From the NCBI GenBank assembly GCA_022494885.1, contig JAGVSM010003511.1:29965-93964 (forward strand): a stretch of 64,000 bases of DNA. Direction: 5' to 3'. Numbering within the stretch: the stretch's first letter is position 1; every line of letters begins with the position of its first letter. The position numbers and the translations under genes were made by a program. Below are positions 34,610 through 45,343 of this stretch, piece by piece. Under the pieces are notes generated by a model, which did no database searches, was not told the origin of the DNA, and saw only the letters and a program-made list of their open reading frames with translations. The DNA is from Micrasema longulum. Taxonomy: Eukaryota > Arthropoda > Insecta > Trichoptera > Brachycentridae.

Positions 34610-35226
34610 GAGCTCAATCACAGATAACTATCGACATGCTAAAAAACGTGCTAAGTATTTGAGCGATCACCACGAACAATCATGAACACGCTGAAGTTAA
34701 AGCGGTCGCGTTGCAAAACGAAATTCAACTTCGGTCAGTTCAAGAGGATTGGTTGAATCTCGCACACGCCTTCTTTCAATTTTTCTCGAGTGCCGTATTG
34801 CATTTAGCCGGCGGTCGGCAAGCCAAATGTTAAGAAAAGCAGTCGCCATAGTAATTGTTTGCGTTAAAAACGCCATAGATAAGTTCCGTATCCGTAGTCC
34901 GTGGTCAAACGTCAAATCAAAAAAGTCAACACGCGTGTAATCTCGTGCCGGTTTGTTATTTCGTTTTCAAGTTACAAACAATTACTATGGCGACTGCTTT
35001 TCTTAACATTTGGCTTGCCGACCGCCGGCTAAATGCAATACGGCACTCGAGAAAAATTGAAAGAAGGCGTGTGCGAGATTCAACCAATCCTCTTGAACTG
35101 ACCGAAGTTGAATTTCGTTTTGCAACGCGACCGCGATGACTTCAGCGTGTTCATGATTGTTCGTGGTGATCGCTCAAATACTTAGCACGTTTTTTAGCAT
35201 GTCGATAGCCATCTGTGATTGAGCTC
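34610..35226. mobile_element. family G foldback, 251-bp inverted arms
   Basis: 34610-34860 and 34976-35226 are reverse complements with about five mismatches, around a 115-bp loop. Both ends read GAGCTCAATCACAGAT. Each arm encodes, reading inward from the loop, ADRRLNAIRHSRKIERRR then VRDSTNPLELTEVEFRFA. RDSTNPLEL resembles the start of PIF/Harbinger transposases, which is my basis for the label. The arm frames of 63-72 codons are fragments, not genes. It is inside tubulin intron 1. Confidence 0.85.
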
Positions 35227-35599
35227 CAGGTATGTTTACAGCAGTGAGAGGAATGCGGTGTGGCAGTAAGTTGGCTGTGGTTTCCTGTTTATTGTGGGGA
35301 CACACATTTCTCTAGTTGATTCTGTCTGGTTTGGATAAATGCGTTCCGGAGTGATTTTTTATTATTTGCTTCGTCATGGGGAACACATCAAACTAGGCTA
35401 TTTCGGGATGCACTTTCATAGGGAAATAAATATACACGAGAAATGGCTGATCCCAGGCAAAAGTGAAATCAGAGCAATGATTATTGGATATTGAAAATTG
35501 GATTGTAAAAATTAGTGCATTTTTAATTGTACAGTAAAATTTCTCGAAAATGTAAGAAAAAAATATTTTAATAAAAATTAACTAATTTTAATGACTTCC
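35227..35599. other. unrecognised intronic DNA
   Basis: Moderate base composition, no shared repeat, no frame of note. Confidence 0.3.
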
Positions 35600-35790
35600 G
35601 ACTTAATCAATGAAAGAGTGTTGCGATAGATTTTCGGTTTCGGGGAGCGAATTCACCAATCAGCAGAACTCAACGAAGATAATTTGTGACGTCACACGCG
35701 GAGTAATTTCGAAATTACGAAACATAAAAAATCATAACGCTGATAATATATGTACATTAAAACGTTTTTTTTATATTAGACTTAGTTTGA
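35600..35790 (-). repeat. MITE E fragment
   Basis: CACCAATCAGCAGAACTCAA and TTGTGACGTCACACGCGGAG, then AATCATAACGCTGATAATA, match the copy at 63640. Confidence 0.7.
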
Positions 35791-35904
35791 TAGTCTATTG
35801 ACAAATTAAAAAAAAACTAAAAACTTTTTCAATAATAATTAGCATTGTGAATTTATTGATTAAATCATAATAACAATAATGAATCAATCGTTATTCAGAT
35901 CTAA

Positions 35905-36010
35905 ATGTGTTGCAACAGAGGGAAAACATTTTTGACAAGGGAACATGGAAGTCTAGACATTTACAGGAAATCAAGCCTGTCTACAAACATTTGGACATAC
36001 ACAATTTTTG
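35905..36010 (+). repeat. family A start joined to an inverted C block
   Basis: GGGAACATGGAAGTCTAGAC runs into CAAGCCTGTCTACAAACATT and TGGACATAC. The same deletion form ends the copy at 7905. Confidence 0.65.
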
Positions 36011-36084
36011 AATACTTTTACAGTAACTGAAATCCCACTTAATCTTTAAATTAGTAAATTTTAAAGATTTTTGGACGGCAATAT

Positions 36085-36225
36085 TTCATTGTTCCCGGAC
36101 CGCCACCTAAAGCGTAAGCCTGATCACCTTACCTTTATGTAACGGATGATCAAACTAAGCTGCATTTGGTTTAACAATGCAGTGCCCTATGCATCACCGG
36201 ATGCGGAAAGGGACGATGATGATTC
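36085..36225 (+). repeat. SINE-1 3' part
   Basis: CCTAAAGCGTAAGCCTGATC, then GCAGTGCCCTATGCATCACC and GATGCGGAAAGGG. Confidence 0.72.
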
Positions 36226-37354
36226 GAGAATTAGTTTTTATTTAAAAATCGATATTTTCATACGAAACAATCAACGTGTTTTGGTGACAAGGTTTTTATC
36301 ACTCGCCGTAATAAAAACTTCGTCACATACGTAGGGCTAACTAAAGTAACCCGTAGGGCAGTTTTGGAGGAATCGAGGAACGCGATGATTCGCAACAATC
36401 CAATGATTGCGGAAATATTAAATATTTCTTTTGCATTTTTTCCGTTGCATTTTATCTATTTGCTACGGTACCACGGCGCGTTCGGATCACTTTTTACTCG
36501 GGAAATTACCAACATTACAAGCGAGTTAATGCTTTTGAGGTTATCGAACTTCGCACATAAAATACTTTGATTCATTCTGCATTAAGGTCTTATTAATAAC
36601 GCTTAGTCAGAAGCCATAATGGATTCTGGAAAAACGGGAAGAATTTCAAAATTCACAGAATCTGATTAAAATGCATATTTTATTTTCGAGACTAAATTTC
36701 TTAACAGAGGTTTTGAAGAAATTGAAATTCGCTAACGTTCAAATAAAAATATAAAAATCAACATATCTTTTACCGACAAATTAATAATGTAGCTCCTGTA
36801 GAATAGATTAGGGTAATGCCTTAAAAACAAAAAAATAAGAGTAGTATATTAAAAATAATATATATCAATAAATAAATTTAAAGTAAATCTAAAGAATTTT
36901 TTTTAACACGTGTAAAAACTGCATTAAATGTTCATTAGTATGAATGTATTATTTTATGTTTTTTTTCTTTATAAAATATTTTTTTTTTTTTATAAAATAT
37001 TTTTTTTTTCTCATATACTCGTATATTCAAAATTATATAAACTCTTATAAATAAACAACTACAACAGTGTAAGTCACTCTCCAAGCACAAGAGTTGGAGT
37101 TAGTCTCTTTTTTTGGAGAGTTACAGTGATAACATTTACTAGATGTATAAAAGTAGATTTGTAAAGAATTTTTTCAAACAAGTACCTTTTATGAAATTTA
37201 TTAATAAAAAAGAGATAAGTTATTGGACGATATTTTGAGCATTCCTAAATATTACCAGACAAAAGCTGGAGATAAAAAAAACTCAACAGACAATAATTTT
37301 CGTGCACGAAAAATAAAAATTAGGAAACCAGCCAATGGATATCGCGTTAGATAC
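36226..37354. other. unrecognised intronic DNA
   Basis: AT-rich. A small imperfect hairpin lies at 37075-37130 (CACTCTCCAA / TTGGAGAGT). No gene. Confidence 0.3.
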
Positions 37355-37560
37355 AACCCGGTGCCCTATGTACCACCATACGAAGACAAAACAATACAGT
37401 GTTTGAATAATATAAAAATGATTAAAATAATAAAATGCTTCGACAAAAATACACGTTATGGAACATGGGGTTATATATTGATATTAATACATAAAAATGT
37501 ATTACGTGAAGGTAGGATCATCAGTGTCTTATGCTTCATATGACAGTCCAGGGACTATAT
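37355..37560. repeat. rearranged SINE-1 fragments
   Basis: GGTGCCCTATGTACCACCAT is in plus orientation, while GGTAGGATCATCAGTGTCTT at 37511 and CAGTCCAGGGACTATAT are in minus orientation. The 106-codon frame over it has no recognisable content. Confidence 0.45.
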
Positions 37561-38854
37561 TCAGGGAGTATGAACGTTTTTTTTAATATTTCAATTATCG
37601 CTATTAGCTATTTTATATGTGAATAGAACACCAATTTTGTCATAAAAATGCTTTTTTATGTTGAAATAAAAAATCTGAAGTCCACTTTGTTTTAATGCAA
37701 AAAAATATCACTAGTCTTAGACACGCTATTTTAATATAATATGATATTATTATCGAAATAATTACTATTTTACATTCAAAGTTCTTAATAGATTTAAATT
37801 ATCTCATTTGGTTCAATAGTTAAAATGTTTTTAAAAAATGGCTTAGTTTGATAGTAGATTATCAAATAAAATAAAAAATACAAAAAAAACTGAACGTCTT
37901 CATTGAAAATTCTCTTTCGGGCCCCAAGAGTGTTTAATGTCCCGGATGAACATATTAAGTTCTTTAAAACGAAACCCCCTTTCAGGAAAAGTGTACAAGT
38001 TTGGATTTTGTCAAGGGAAGAGACCATTGCAGGAGACTGCTGCGAGATATTGCACAAATTTATATTTTACTATAAATTATTTTTATATAAGTATGTTTAC
38101 GTAATAATTTTCCCTTCCTTCATTATGTTGTATCTAAACTCACATTCATTCACAAAAATGGCGCATTATAAATTATCCTAAATAAATCAATAAACATAGG
38201 GCTCATGGCCTCATAGAGTTATGATCTTTATGTATTTGTATGAATAAATTTATGAATTTTTACATCCATCTGAAAAAATACATAATTTTATACACAGTTA
38301 TACTGCCTACTTACAAAAATAATTAATATTATACCATTAATTGGGTGGAGCGTACGCGTTTAGAATTGCAAATAACTTCAAGACGGCCGTTCGATTTTAA
38401 CGAATTTAGTCAGAATGTGGAACATTGGTGTTCTAGATTTGGTGTGATATTGGAGTGTACGGTACACTGGGCACCTCGGCCGGTACAATGCACTCGGGAA
38501 GTAGATAGAGGGGATAGTGCGCCCACACTGTTGCAAAATCTCGACAATGGGATCAGTGAATGACCGCGAACCGCCGACGAGTAATGACGAGTTTAAGCGG
38601 AACAAATATAGTAATGAATAACATCTCAAGAGTGATGGAGAAACTGAGTAGGTTCAAGGTGTCGAGGGGAAACGCGGTCTCACTTTTTTTCGTAGTTTCT
38701 CCCTGAATTATGTCACTAATGCAATGATTTTAAACACACTATAGATTAACGGCGAATCTATCGTTTTTTTATTTTTTATATAAATTGTTTCCTATGGGAC
38801 CATAAAAAAAACCCAAAAATCGAAAGCAAAGGAAGCGAAATTTGTATGCAAAGA
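37561..38854. other. mostly unrecognised intronic DNA
   Basis: 37745-37850 is an old repeat also at 19300. 38149-38180 (CACAAAAATGGCGCATTATA) is a scrap of the CR1-like tail. 38195-38215 echoes family A. 38345-38700 is GC-richer with no recognised function. Confidence 0.35.
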
Positions 38855-38910
38855 CAGTAATATGGTGTTTTATCTGCCTACCCCTACGGGAAAACGGGGT
38901 GATTTAGATA
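38855..38910 (+). repeat. RTE-type LINE terminal scrap
   Basis: TTTATCTGCCTACCCCTACG followed by GGAAAACGGGGTGA encodes LPTPTGKRG, the terminal block of the RTE copies. Confidence 0.6.
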
Positions 38911-38936
38911 ATTAATTTGACAGTAGTGTATAAAAT

Positions 38937-39365
38937 GGCTCGTAGTATAGTGGTTAACGCGTTTGGCTACCATTTATGACGTTTTGGATGCGATTCCTGA
39001 CAAGATCAGACACGAAACATACTGTATTGATTGAAAATACAGATGTGTGTTATACGTTTATATTTCATTGCCGCCCTGAGCCGGCACCAGACGCGTAAGA
39101 CTGATCACCTTGTTCCCAACGAATGGTCGAGATTAAAGTAGGTACCAATATATGCGAGAACATTATTGTCAATTGTGCATAGGGCATATCACTATGCTTT
39201 GTTACACGACGGCAGGATGATCAGAGTTTTTATACCACTTTCGGGAGTGTATGGAATATTGTTGCGAAAAAACACCATGAGCGAATTTTTCATTTAGGTA
39301 TCGGAAATTAAATTTGGAAACCAATAAATGGTAGCCAAACGCGATAACGACTACACTACGTGGCG
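38937..39365. repeat. SINE-1-like inverted pair
   Basis: A plus-strand head (GCTCGTAGTATAGTGGTTAA, CGCGTTTGGCTACCATTTAT) at 38937-38980 faces an inverted one (ATGGTAGCCAAACGCGATAA) at 39325-39365. Body blocks with GATCACC and GGATGATCAG lie between in matching opposite orientations. Confidence 0.6.
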
Positions 39366-39404
39366 GAAAAACATTTTTTTTTACTGTGTTACCGTTATAT
39401 ATAT

Positions 39405-40030
39405 ATATATTTGGATAATTTACATAGCGCCATTTTTGTAAAAAATCACCTCAAGCACGCTGTACAATAAATTAATATCCCAGCACGTCTTGCAGCTACA
39501 GAGTGCATGGACGGTTGGGATTAGTTCCTCGTCTCGAATTATGATATATAGAAGCTAGATTATAGCACGTCTTGCAGCTACGGTGCGCATGGACGGATAG
39601 TAATAAATCTAGCCCCTTTTTACATTTTTTGTTTTATTTTAATTGGCAATGAAGTTTAAGTGATATTAAAAAAAATAAATTATAAAAATAGAAGTTAGAT
39701 TACAACAAGTCTTGCAGCTACTGAGCGCATGGACGGTTGGAATTCTAGACCACATTTACTAAATTAAGATATTTTATTAAATTTACCTATTGAAGCAAGA
39801 TTACTAATCGTCTTGCAGCTACAAAGTGCATGGACAAATGAAATTCTAGCAACTTAAAATTGTCAATAAATTTACAAAAATAAACATTGAGCATAGTGGT
39901 AAATTTGTAAAGTGTTCATGCTAAAACTGATAATGGTATATAGGAGCTAGATTACAGCACGTCTTGCAGGTACAGAGAGTATGGACAGTAAGAAATCTAG
40001 CCCCTATTTACATTTTATTGTATATTTTAC
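39405..40030 (-). repeat. CR1-tailed retroposon with five stem-loop units
   Basis: Reversed tail CATAGCGCCATTTTTGTAAA and TCACCTCAAGCACGCTGTAC, then five units with the core GTCTTGCAGCTACAGAGCGC or variants at about 39481, 39563, 39701, 39804 and 39954. The better units are framed by CTAGATT and AATCTAG, which are inverted, so each unit could fold. Confidence 0.82.
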
Positions 40031-41337
40031 TGGTCAAAAATATTCCCAGTCAGATAAAATGCTCGTATGAGGGATTATTTACGTAAATTACTTACATTAT
40101 TTTATTATTATAAAGTTTATCTTATTATTATAAACATAAATACGATGGTGTAAAGGGGACTACGTTCAGTTTTAAAGTATTTCGTTCACATTGGAATACG
40201 AACGTGAAACAAATTTTGTGATTATGGTAAAATTAAAAATATGTGCATTTTTGGCGTCGAACCTCGAGCTCTGCGCAGTCGACAGCTGACCACTGCGCAC
40301 CCAGAATGAGTAATTATTTAGCTTTTTCCGGAAATTACAAGAAACAAATTTAGGGAGTATTTTTGTGTGTGAGTCATCTTAAATATGATTCAAGTGACAG
40401 ATACAAAAAATGACTGAATCATTTGTTTTTAAGGGCGAATCCCAAGTTCGGAAAGGATTACAGCTGTTTTAAAAATATAACGACAGGTTTTGGATTCATT
40501 GAAAAATGTGTCGAATTTTTTGTTTTTGAATTTTTTGGGCAACGCGCGTCCGACATTTTTATGCGGCAAAATTGTTCGAACACAGCACGGCCGGCGTTCT
40601 AACCTTGGACAGACGTTAAAAGTACCTTTAAACGCGCGTACAAGTGTCGAAACTGTACCCAATTCAACGGAAAATATGATATTTTGAATGGCGACGCCCG
40701 CACAATGTTGTACAGCGTATGCCGGCAGATAACCGTTGAATATTTCAAATGAAGCGGTTAAAAAATGTATGAAAAAAATCGTTAAAACTTGCCCGCACAA
40801 TAGCCAGCGGTCATGCGTTTGATTGGAAATAGTTAAACCGCTTTTTGGTACCTCACAGTAAGTAATAAAACTAAACTAGGATTTCTTTATTTGGAGGAAT
40901 ACTTTCACAACAAGAGTATGGTATCGATTGTATGGCCCATCTGGGCCAAACGTCACAAAAGTCAACTTTTTCCACAACATTCCAAACAAGTGATCTCGAA
41001 AATTCGATAAAACAAAAGAAAAACGTTCGTTTAACCGCGGTTTTGTTCGATATAACAGCAGCTGTTATTGAACTTTATAGGTATATGCCACGCCACACCC
41101 AGTCGTTACGAAAAGGCAATTCCAAGTCATTAATACCACTTAAAACCATACGAATTTCATCTCAATATTTAAGGGATGATCAAATAAGGATCTGGCGAAC
41201 AAAGGAAACACTGATAAAGGGGCTGTGATGAGTTACAACCGCCGACAAAATGTCGGACTCGCCGGTAGCAAAAGTGCTGGTACGTCAAAAAACTTCGAAA
41301 AAACACTGTAATCCAAATTAATAAAGTCACTAATTAC
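40031..41337. other. 5' part of tubulin intron 1, few recognisable repeats
   Basis: A tRNA-like scrap lies at 40255-40310 (minus; GCGCAGTGGTCAGCTG and GAGGTTCGACGCC). Frames at 40429-40800 (minus) and 40932-41228 (plus) are unrecognised. This is the least repeat-like part of the intron. Confidence 0.4.
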
Positions 41338-41394
41338 CTTGGCGCCGATCTGGTTTCCGCATTGTCCGGCTTGAATGTGCACGATTTCCCTCAT
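41338..41394 (-). CDS. betaTub56D-like: beta-tubulin exon 1 (residues 1-19)
   Basis: The exon encodes [19 protein letters not shown], identical to the start of canonical beta-tubulins. The ATG at 41394 has the context ATCAAAATGAGG, a good insect start context. It ends AAG|GTAATTAG (phase 0), and the next codon is the first of exon 2 at 14550. MREI is the N-terminal tetrapeptide through which excess free tubulin triggers decay of its own mRNA (established for animal beta-tubulins). The exon is too short to show as an independent open frame. Confidence 0.96.
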
Positions 41395-41600
41395 TTTGAT
41401 ATATTTCTTGTTACTTATAAAAAACTAAAATTGTACTGCACGAAACGCTCGATCCGAACGGAGATTAAGCTCGCTGTGAAGTTTCCGCCTCTGCCAACGG
41501 ATATTTGAAGCCTCGTCAACGCCCAACGCTCGGCTCTCATTGGTCGATCTCGGGCCTGCGCATTACGTCATCCATGGGTACCAATACAATTCGCAGCGGC
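41395..41600 (-). promoter_or_regulatory. beta-tubulin 5' UTR and putative promoter
   Basis: Reading toward the gene: TGACGTAA (CRE/ATF-like, 41563-41570), CCAAT in ACCAATGAGAG (41539-41543), an A/T-rich TTCAAATATCC (41509-41519), and a roughly 100-bp leader to the ATG. The block is clearly GC-richer than the DNA on both sides. The start site is not defined by sequence alone. Confidence 0.55.
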
Positions 41601-42269
41601 AGGAAAAAATAAACGTCAAACTGATTTTTTATTAATGAAATGCGGCAGTATTCCAACGATAACAAAATGAACAACAACCGAAAACACTTAAAAATGTATT
41701 CAAAAATATAAATTTAGTCCAAAACTACATGTTTAATGTTCATTTAACGAATTTTTAATTTTTAATTTATTTAATTAATAAAATTTATATGCCTACGTTG
41801 GTACCCGTTTCAAGCCACATCTCACGTATATACAAATACAATTTAAATAATGCAGGAAAGCGCCCACTATATTTTATCAATTTAAGTCAGTATTCTTTTA
41901 TGAATATGGATTTTACTTTTTGGAATAACGTAAAAAAAAGTATCCAAGTTTTATGTTAATCGCAGCTACGTGGGTCTTTCAACTCAGGCTCAATTCCGCG
42001 TTCATTTTTTGTCCGCAAAGTATGATTTACAAAAATTGTTTACGAATTCTTGACGTTCTCCCACAACAACAAACTTTTTTGTGATAACTTTTTATTGTAA
42101 TACCTGCCTACTTTCTACACAAATTGCACAAGTTCAAATTATGCGCATCAGAAGATAATATAAAATTCATATTTAAGGATTAGATGTTTTGTTTGGATTG
42201 GATTAAAATGTTTTGGTACGATGTTTATTTGTGAGGAAAAGATATACGTGTAAATATTATTTATTTACC
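41601..42269. other. unrecognised DNA upstream of tubulin
   Basis: AT-rich; no frame or shared repeat seen. Confidence 0.3.
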
Positions 42270-42640
42270 AACAATAGTTTGAGTGTGACCAAATGTTTTT
42301 AGATAAATACTGCAATCACTATTTTCCGATCCGCACCCAGTGGTGCATAGGTAACTGCATGTGTATTCCAATCGCAGCGATCTAAATAATTTTATTTACG
42401 TGGAAGATAAGTTGATCAGTCTTTACGCTTCAGGTGCAAGTCAAGGAGCCGTGAAATACTGCATTAAAATACCTGAGTACGATTCCTGACAAGTTAATAT
42501 TTCATGTGCACCTTGTTAGGAATTGAACTCAGGACCTAAAGAATAGTAGGCGAACTCGTCAATTTATTATTAATTTTTATTTATCAACAATATTACGAAT
42601 GTGACAAAATGTTTGTAGATAGTAATTGAATTAATACGCC
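42270..42640 (-). repeat. SINE-1 copy between two family A C-block scraps
   Basis: 42270-42318 and 42583-42640 each read CAACAATA...GTGAC-AAATGTTT. Between them a reversed, decayed SINE-1 (CCGCACCCAGTGGTGCATAG, GATCAGTCTTTACGCTTCAG) spans 42320-42545. Confidence 0.6.
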
Positions 42641-42717
42641 AGGGATTTTATCATCGTCTCTTCATCATAACTTTCCTATTCGCGCGCAGGAAGGATATAA
42701 AAGGAAATATAAGGATA

Positions 42718-42916
42718 GTCAAGCGTCTTGACCACTACGCACGGCGGCCTCCGTGGTGTAGTGGTCAAGACGCTTGACTCACGCACGGAAGGTTCCGGGT
42801 TTGATTCCCGGTGAGAACACAAAAAATAAAATGTGATTTTTCTCAAGCTTGGGTATTCTGTGATGTAATTTACCACTGTAATTGGGCTCTCCTGGCCTGT
42901 TGTGGTGCAAACAAAT
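42718..42916 (+). repeat. SINE-2 copy with inverted 5' extension
   Basis: 42743-42916 matches the SINE-2 at 2928. Just upstream, 42718-42738 is the exact reverse complement of 42758-42778 inside its head (21 bp). Confidence 0.85.
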
Positions 42917-43084
42917 TAAATATATATAGATATGTATTTAAATATAAACTAAAGTGGACCAATCAGGAACTTCTCAGCATTTGCTTATGTGGAGAGTATA
43001 CCACTACTCTTCACCACAACTCTTCGGGAGAAGCCGGCCAATAGGCCTTCTGTTCCAATAGACGAGTGTTCGGCATTTCTTTCC
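42917..43084. other. unrecognised spacer
   Basis: A short segment between SINE-2 and an R1-like LINE end. Confidence 0.2.
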
Positions 43085-43545
43085 CTAATTTAGTTTATTC
43101 TACCAATTGCCAGCACTATATTGACCATGTACGATACTACCTCTCGTGTGAGTTCTTTATTACCTATCACCGATGGGATGTCGCGTAGATCTTCACCCAG
43201 GCTTCTGCATCGCGCCTCCAGCTGTTGTCTCTGAAAGCTGAAAAATGGGCAATGCATCAACAGGTGAGGGACATCTTGAGGAGTTTCATCGTCGCATGGG
43301 CAGCTTTCGATCTCAGAGAGCTTGAAGCGATGCAGGTAGCTCATGAACCCACCGTGACTCGTAAGAATCTGGGTGAGCTCGTAGCCAGCTTTCTGCATTC
43401 TCCTGAAATCATAGGCATGGAAAATAGTAGGCAAAACATTTTAGTTAAATGTCCGGTAGTTTCACTCAAATACGATCGTTCCAAGGGTTGAAGGGTCCTG
43501 CTTCTAATTTTCCTTTTGGCAAAGCTGAGCTGGAAATCGGCGAAA
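43085..43545 (-). pseudogene. R1/Jockey-type LINE C-terminus
   Basis: Minus frame: ADFQLSFAKRKIRSRTLQPL and SYLSETTGHLTKMF, a frameshift near 43435, then PTIFHAYDFRRMQKAGYELT, LTSHGGFMSYLHRFKL and CPCDDETPQDVPHLLMHCP. The C-x-C...H...C pattern is the terminal zinc-knuckle-like domain of R1-type LINEs. It is 5'-truncated. Confidence 0.82.
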
Positions 43546-43589
43546 TCGTTTTTTTTTTATTTGTTTATTATCATTTGTTATCATTTGAC

Positions 43590-43935
43590 TATTAAACAAA
43601 GCCAAAAAAAATAAAAAATATTTTTACATATCGTATTATCGGCGTATTGCTTTTTAAAAGTTTTGTATTTCTAAAATTACCCCGCGTGTGACGTCAGAGC
43701 TTCTTTCTGCCAGTTCTCGCGGTTGGTTAGTTTACGGTAAGCAAACCGGATATCCTTCATAGCTCTCATTTAATTGGTTGGTTCATATGAACCAGTGACT
43801 TCGTTCAAAGTAGTGCGTTTTTTTTTTTTTAATATAATTTTTTCGTAAATTTTCGAGATACTTCGTCGAAAAATCAAATGCTCCAATTTTTCCGCGTGTT
43901 AGAAAACATTTTTATATCCAATTTCCCGTAGTGCT
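43590..43935 (+). mobile_element. MITE E copy
   Basis: CCGCGTGTGACGTCAGAGCT, ACGGTAAGCAAACCGGATAT, TTGGTTCATATGAACCAGTG and TTTTTCCGCGTG. The core TTCATATGAA is a palindrome. Other copies are at 50075, 52573 and 63640. Confidence 0.72.
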
Positions 43936-43944
43936 GGACTTCTC

Positions 43945-44435
43945 TCTTCCGTCTCGGGTTCGATTCCCAACATGGTCGACATGAAATTATTTATTTTTAA
44001 AGGTATTTTTACACTACTATATTTCATAATCCCATGACACCTGATGCGTAAGGGTGATCATCTTATCCTCATTTATTTCAAAGTGTTCCATTATGTAAAA
44101 GAAAAAATATGTTTATGTTTTAGAATGATGTAATTTCTCTTAATAAATATTCCTATAATTACAAAATATAGATTTTCGATAAATGAAGAAATATAGATGT
44201 TCAAACATAAGCAGCATATTACCCAGTGTGTAATGTGGCCATTTAAATCAGCCGAAGACAAGTCGTAAGCCGCGTTAATGCCAAAACCTCTATACTCCAT
44301 TCTCCAAAATATTTTCCCTCTTTGTTGTAATATGTTAATAGTAACAAAAATAATCCAAATTCGCGACGGTTGGTGTACCAAGCAGAATTCAGTGCCCCAT
44401 GCACCAATCGATGAGGAAAGAAAATAATATTGATT
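43945..44435 (+). repeat. SINE-1 split by a family A insertion
   Basis: The head remnant and body (GGGTTCGATTCCCAACATGG, GATGCGTAAGGGTGATCATC) at 43945-44090 and the tail (GACGGTTGGTGTACCAAGCA, CAGTGCCCCATGCACCAATC) at 44358-44435 make one SINE-1. Confidence 0.72.
44160..44347 (-). repeat. family A copy inside SINE-1
   Basis: Reversed A block: GATGTTCAAACATAAGCAGC, CCCAGTGTGTAATGTGGCC, then CTCTTTGTTGTAATATGTTA. Confidence 0.65.
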
Positions 44436-45343
44436 ATTTGTTAATTTTTTATTATTAGGGGAAATGTGTTTACAATGACTCAGGGGTAAAATGAGTCATT
44501 ACAATTATTATAAGGTAGCCTTATAAATGCATTTCAACACAAAAGGGGGTTGTTTTGATCACCGCGTTTCACTTGCAACGTTTTATTTCAATTTTATTAT
44601 TACCCTTGTTACACATATTCGGAAGTGACGTTTTTTATGCTATGAGATTTAGCGGTTGGGGTGCTCTGTATAATGTTTTACCAACCCTTAAATGACTAGA
44701 TGGTACCACCAGCCCCCGCATTAGGAATAACCGAATCATTATGATAATTCTGTCAGATACGTTATGTTATTATGTATTCTTTAATTTAATTTATTTCTTG
44801 ACGTATGAGACGTAACCATAACGGAGAAAAAAAGTAGTTTTGTCTCTGAATATTTGGACTAGAGTTAAGCGTTGATTCTTTTTATAGCATCCATCGGTTC
44901 TATTCACAGCTTAAATTTTTTTTAGCTTAGTTTGATTGTGTTTTAACAAATATTGAAAAAAGACACTGAACTTCGAACTTCTAAATGAACTTCGAATTGA
45001 AATTAGAACGAAGAGGTAAACCATGAATTGATAAGCGTTGAAAATTTTCACGCAGGTATATAGGAGCGTTAGGACTATGAAGTACATTGAACAGAAGGGA
45101 GAGGGAGTGATAGTCTCTCCGCTGTCTAATTATGTACGCTTTGAAAACTTTAACTTATTAACTATAAAGAAATTACAAAAATATAAATATGAGTGATCTT
45201 AGAACTACTAACAGCCATTATCAAATAACGAAATCAGTCTAGTTTTTATTTTTAATGTTAGACATTGGCAATATAATAACTAATTATTTGAATAGACAAC
45301 CCAATGGTACATATATTTTGTTAATTTTAAAAACTTTTTCATT
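44436..45343. other. unrecognised intergenic DNA
   Basis: A perfect 9-bp inverted pair AATGACTCA (44474-44482) and TGAGTCATT (44492-44500) holds two AP-1-like heptamers. No gene. Confidence 0.3.

Noticed and set aside
34697..35139. Two similar small frames (72 and 64 codons) as a duplicated gene
   Set aside because: They are the two arms of one inverted repeat and carry only a transposase scrap.
39405..40030. CRISPR-like array because of repeated 40-bp units with spacers
   Set aside because: Units are diverged, spacing is irregular (about 80-150 bp), and the tail is that of a retroposon in eukaryotic DNA.
40429..41228. Frames of 123 and 98 codons as genes nested in the tubulin intron
   Set aside because: No domain or motif recognised, and the lengths are within chance for this region.
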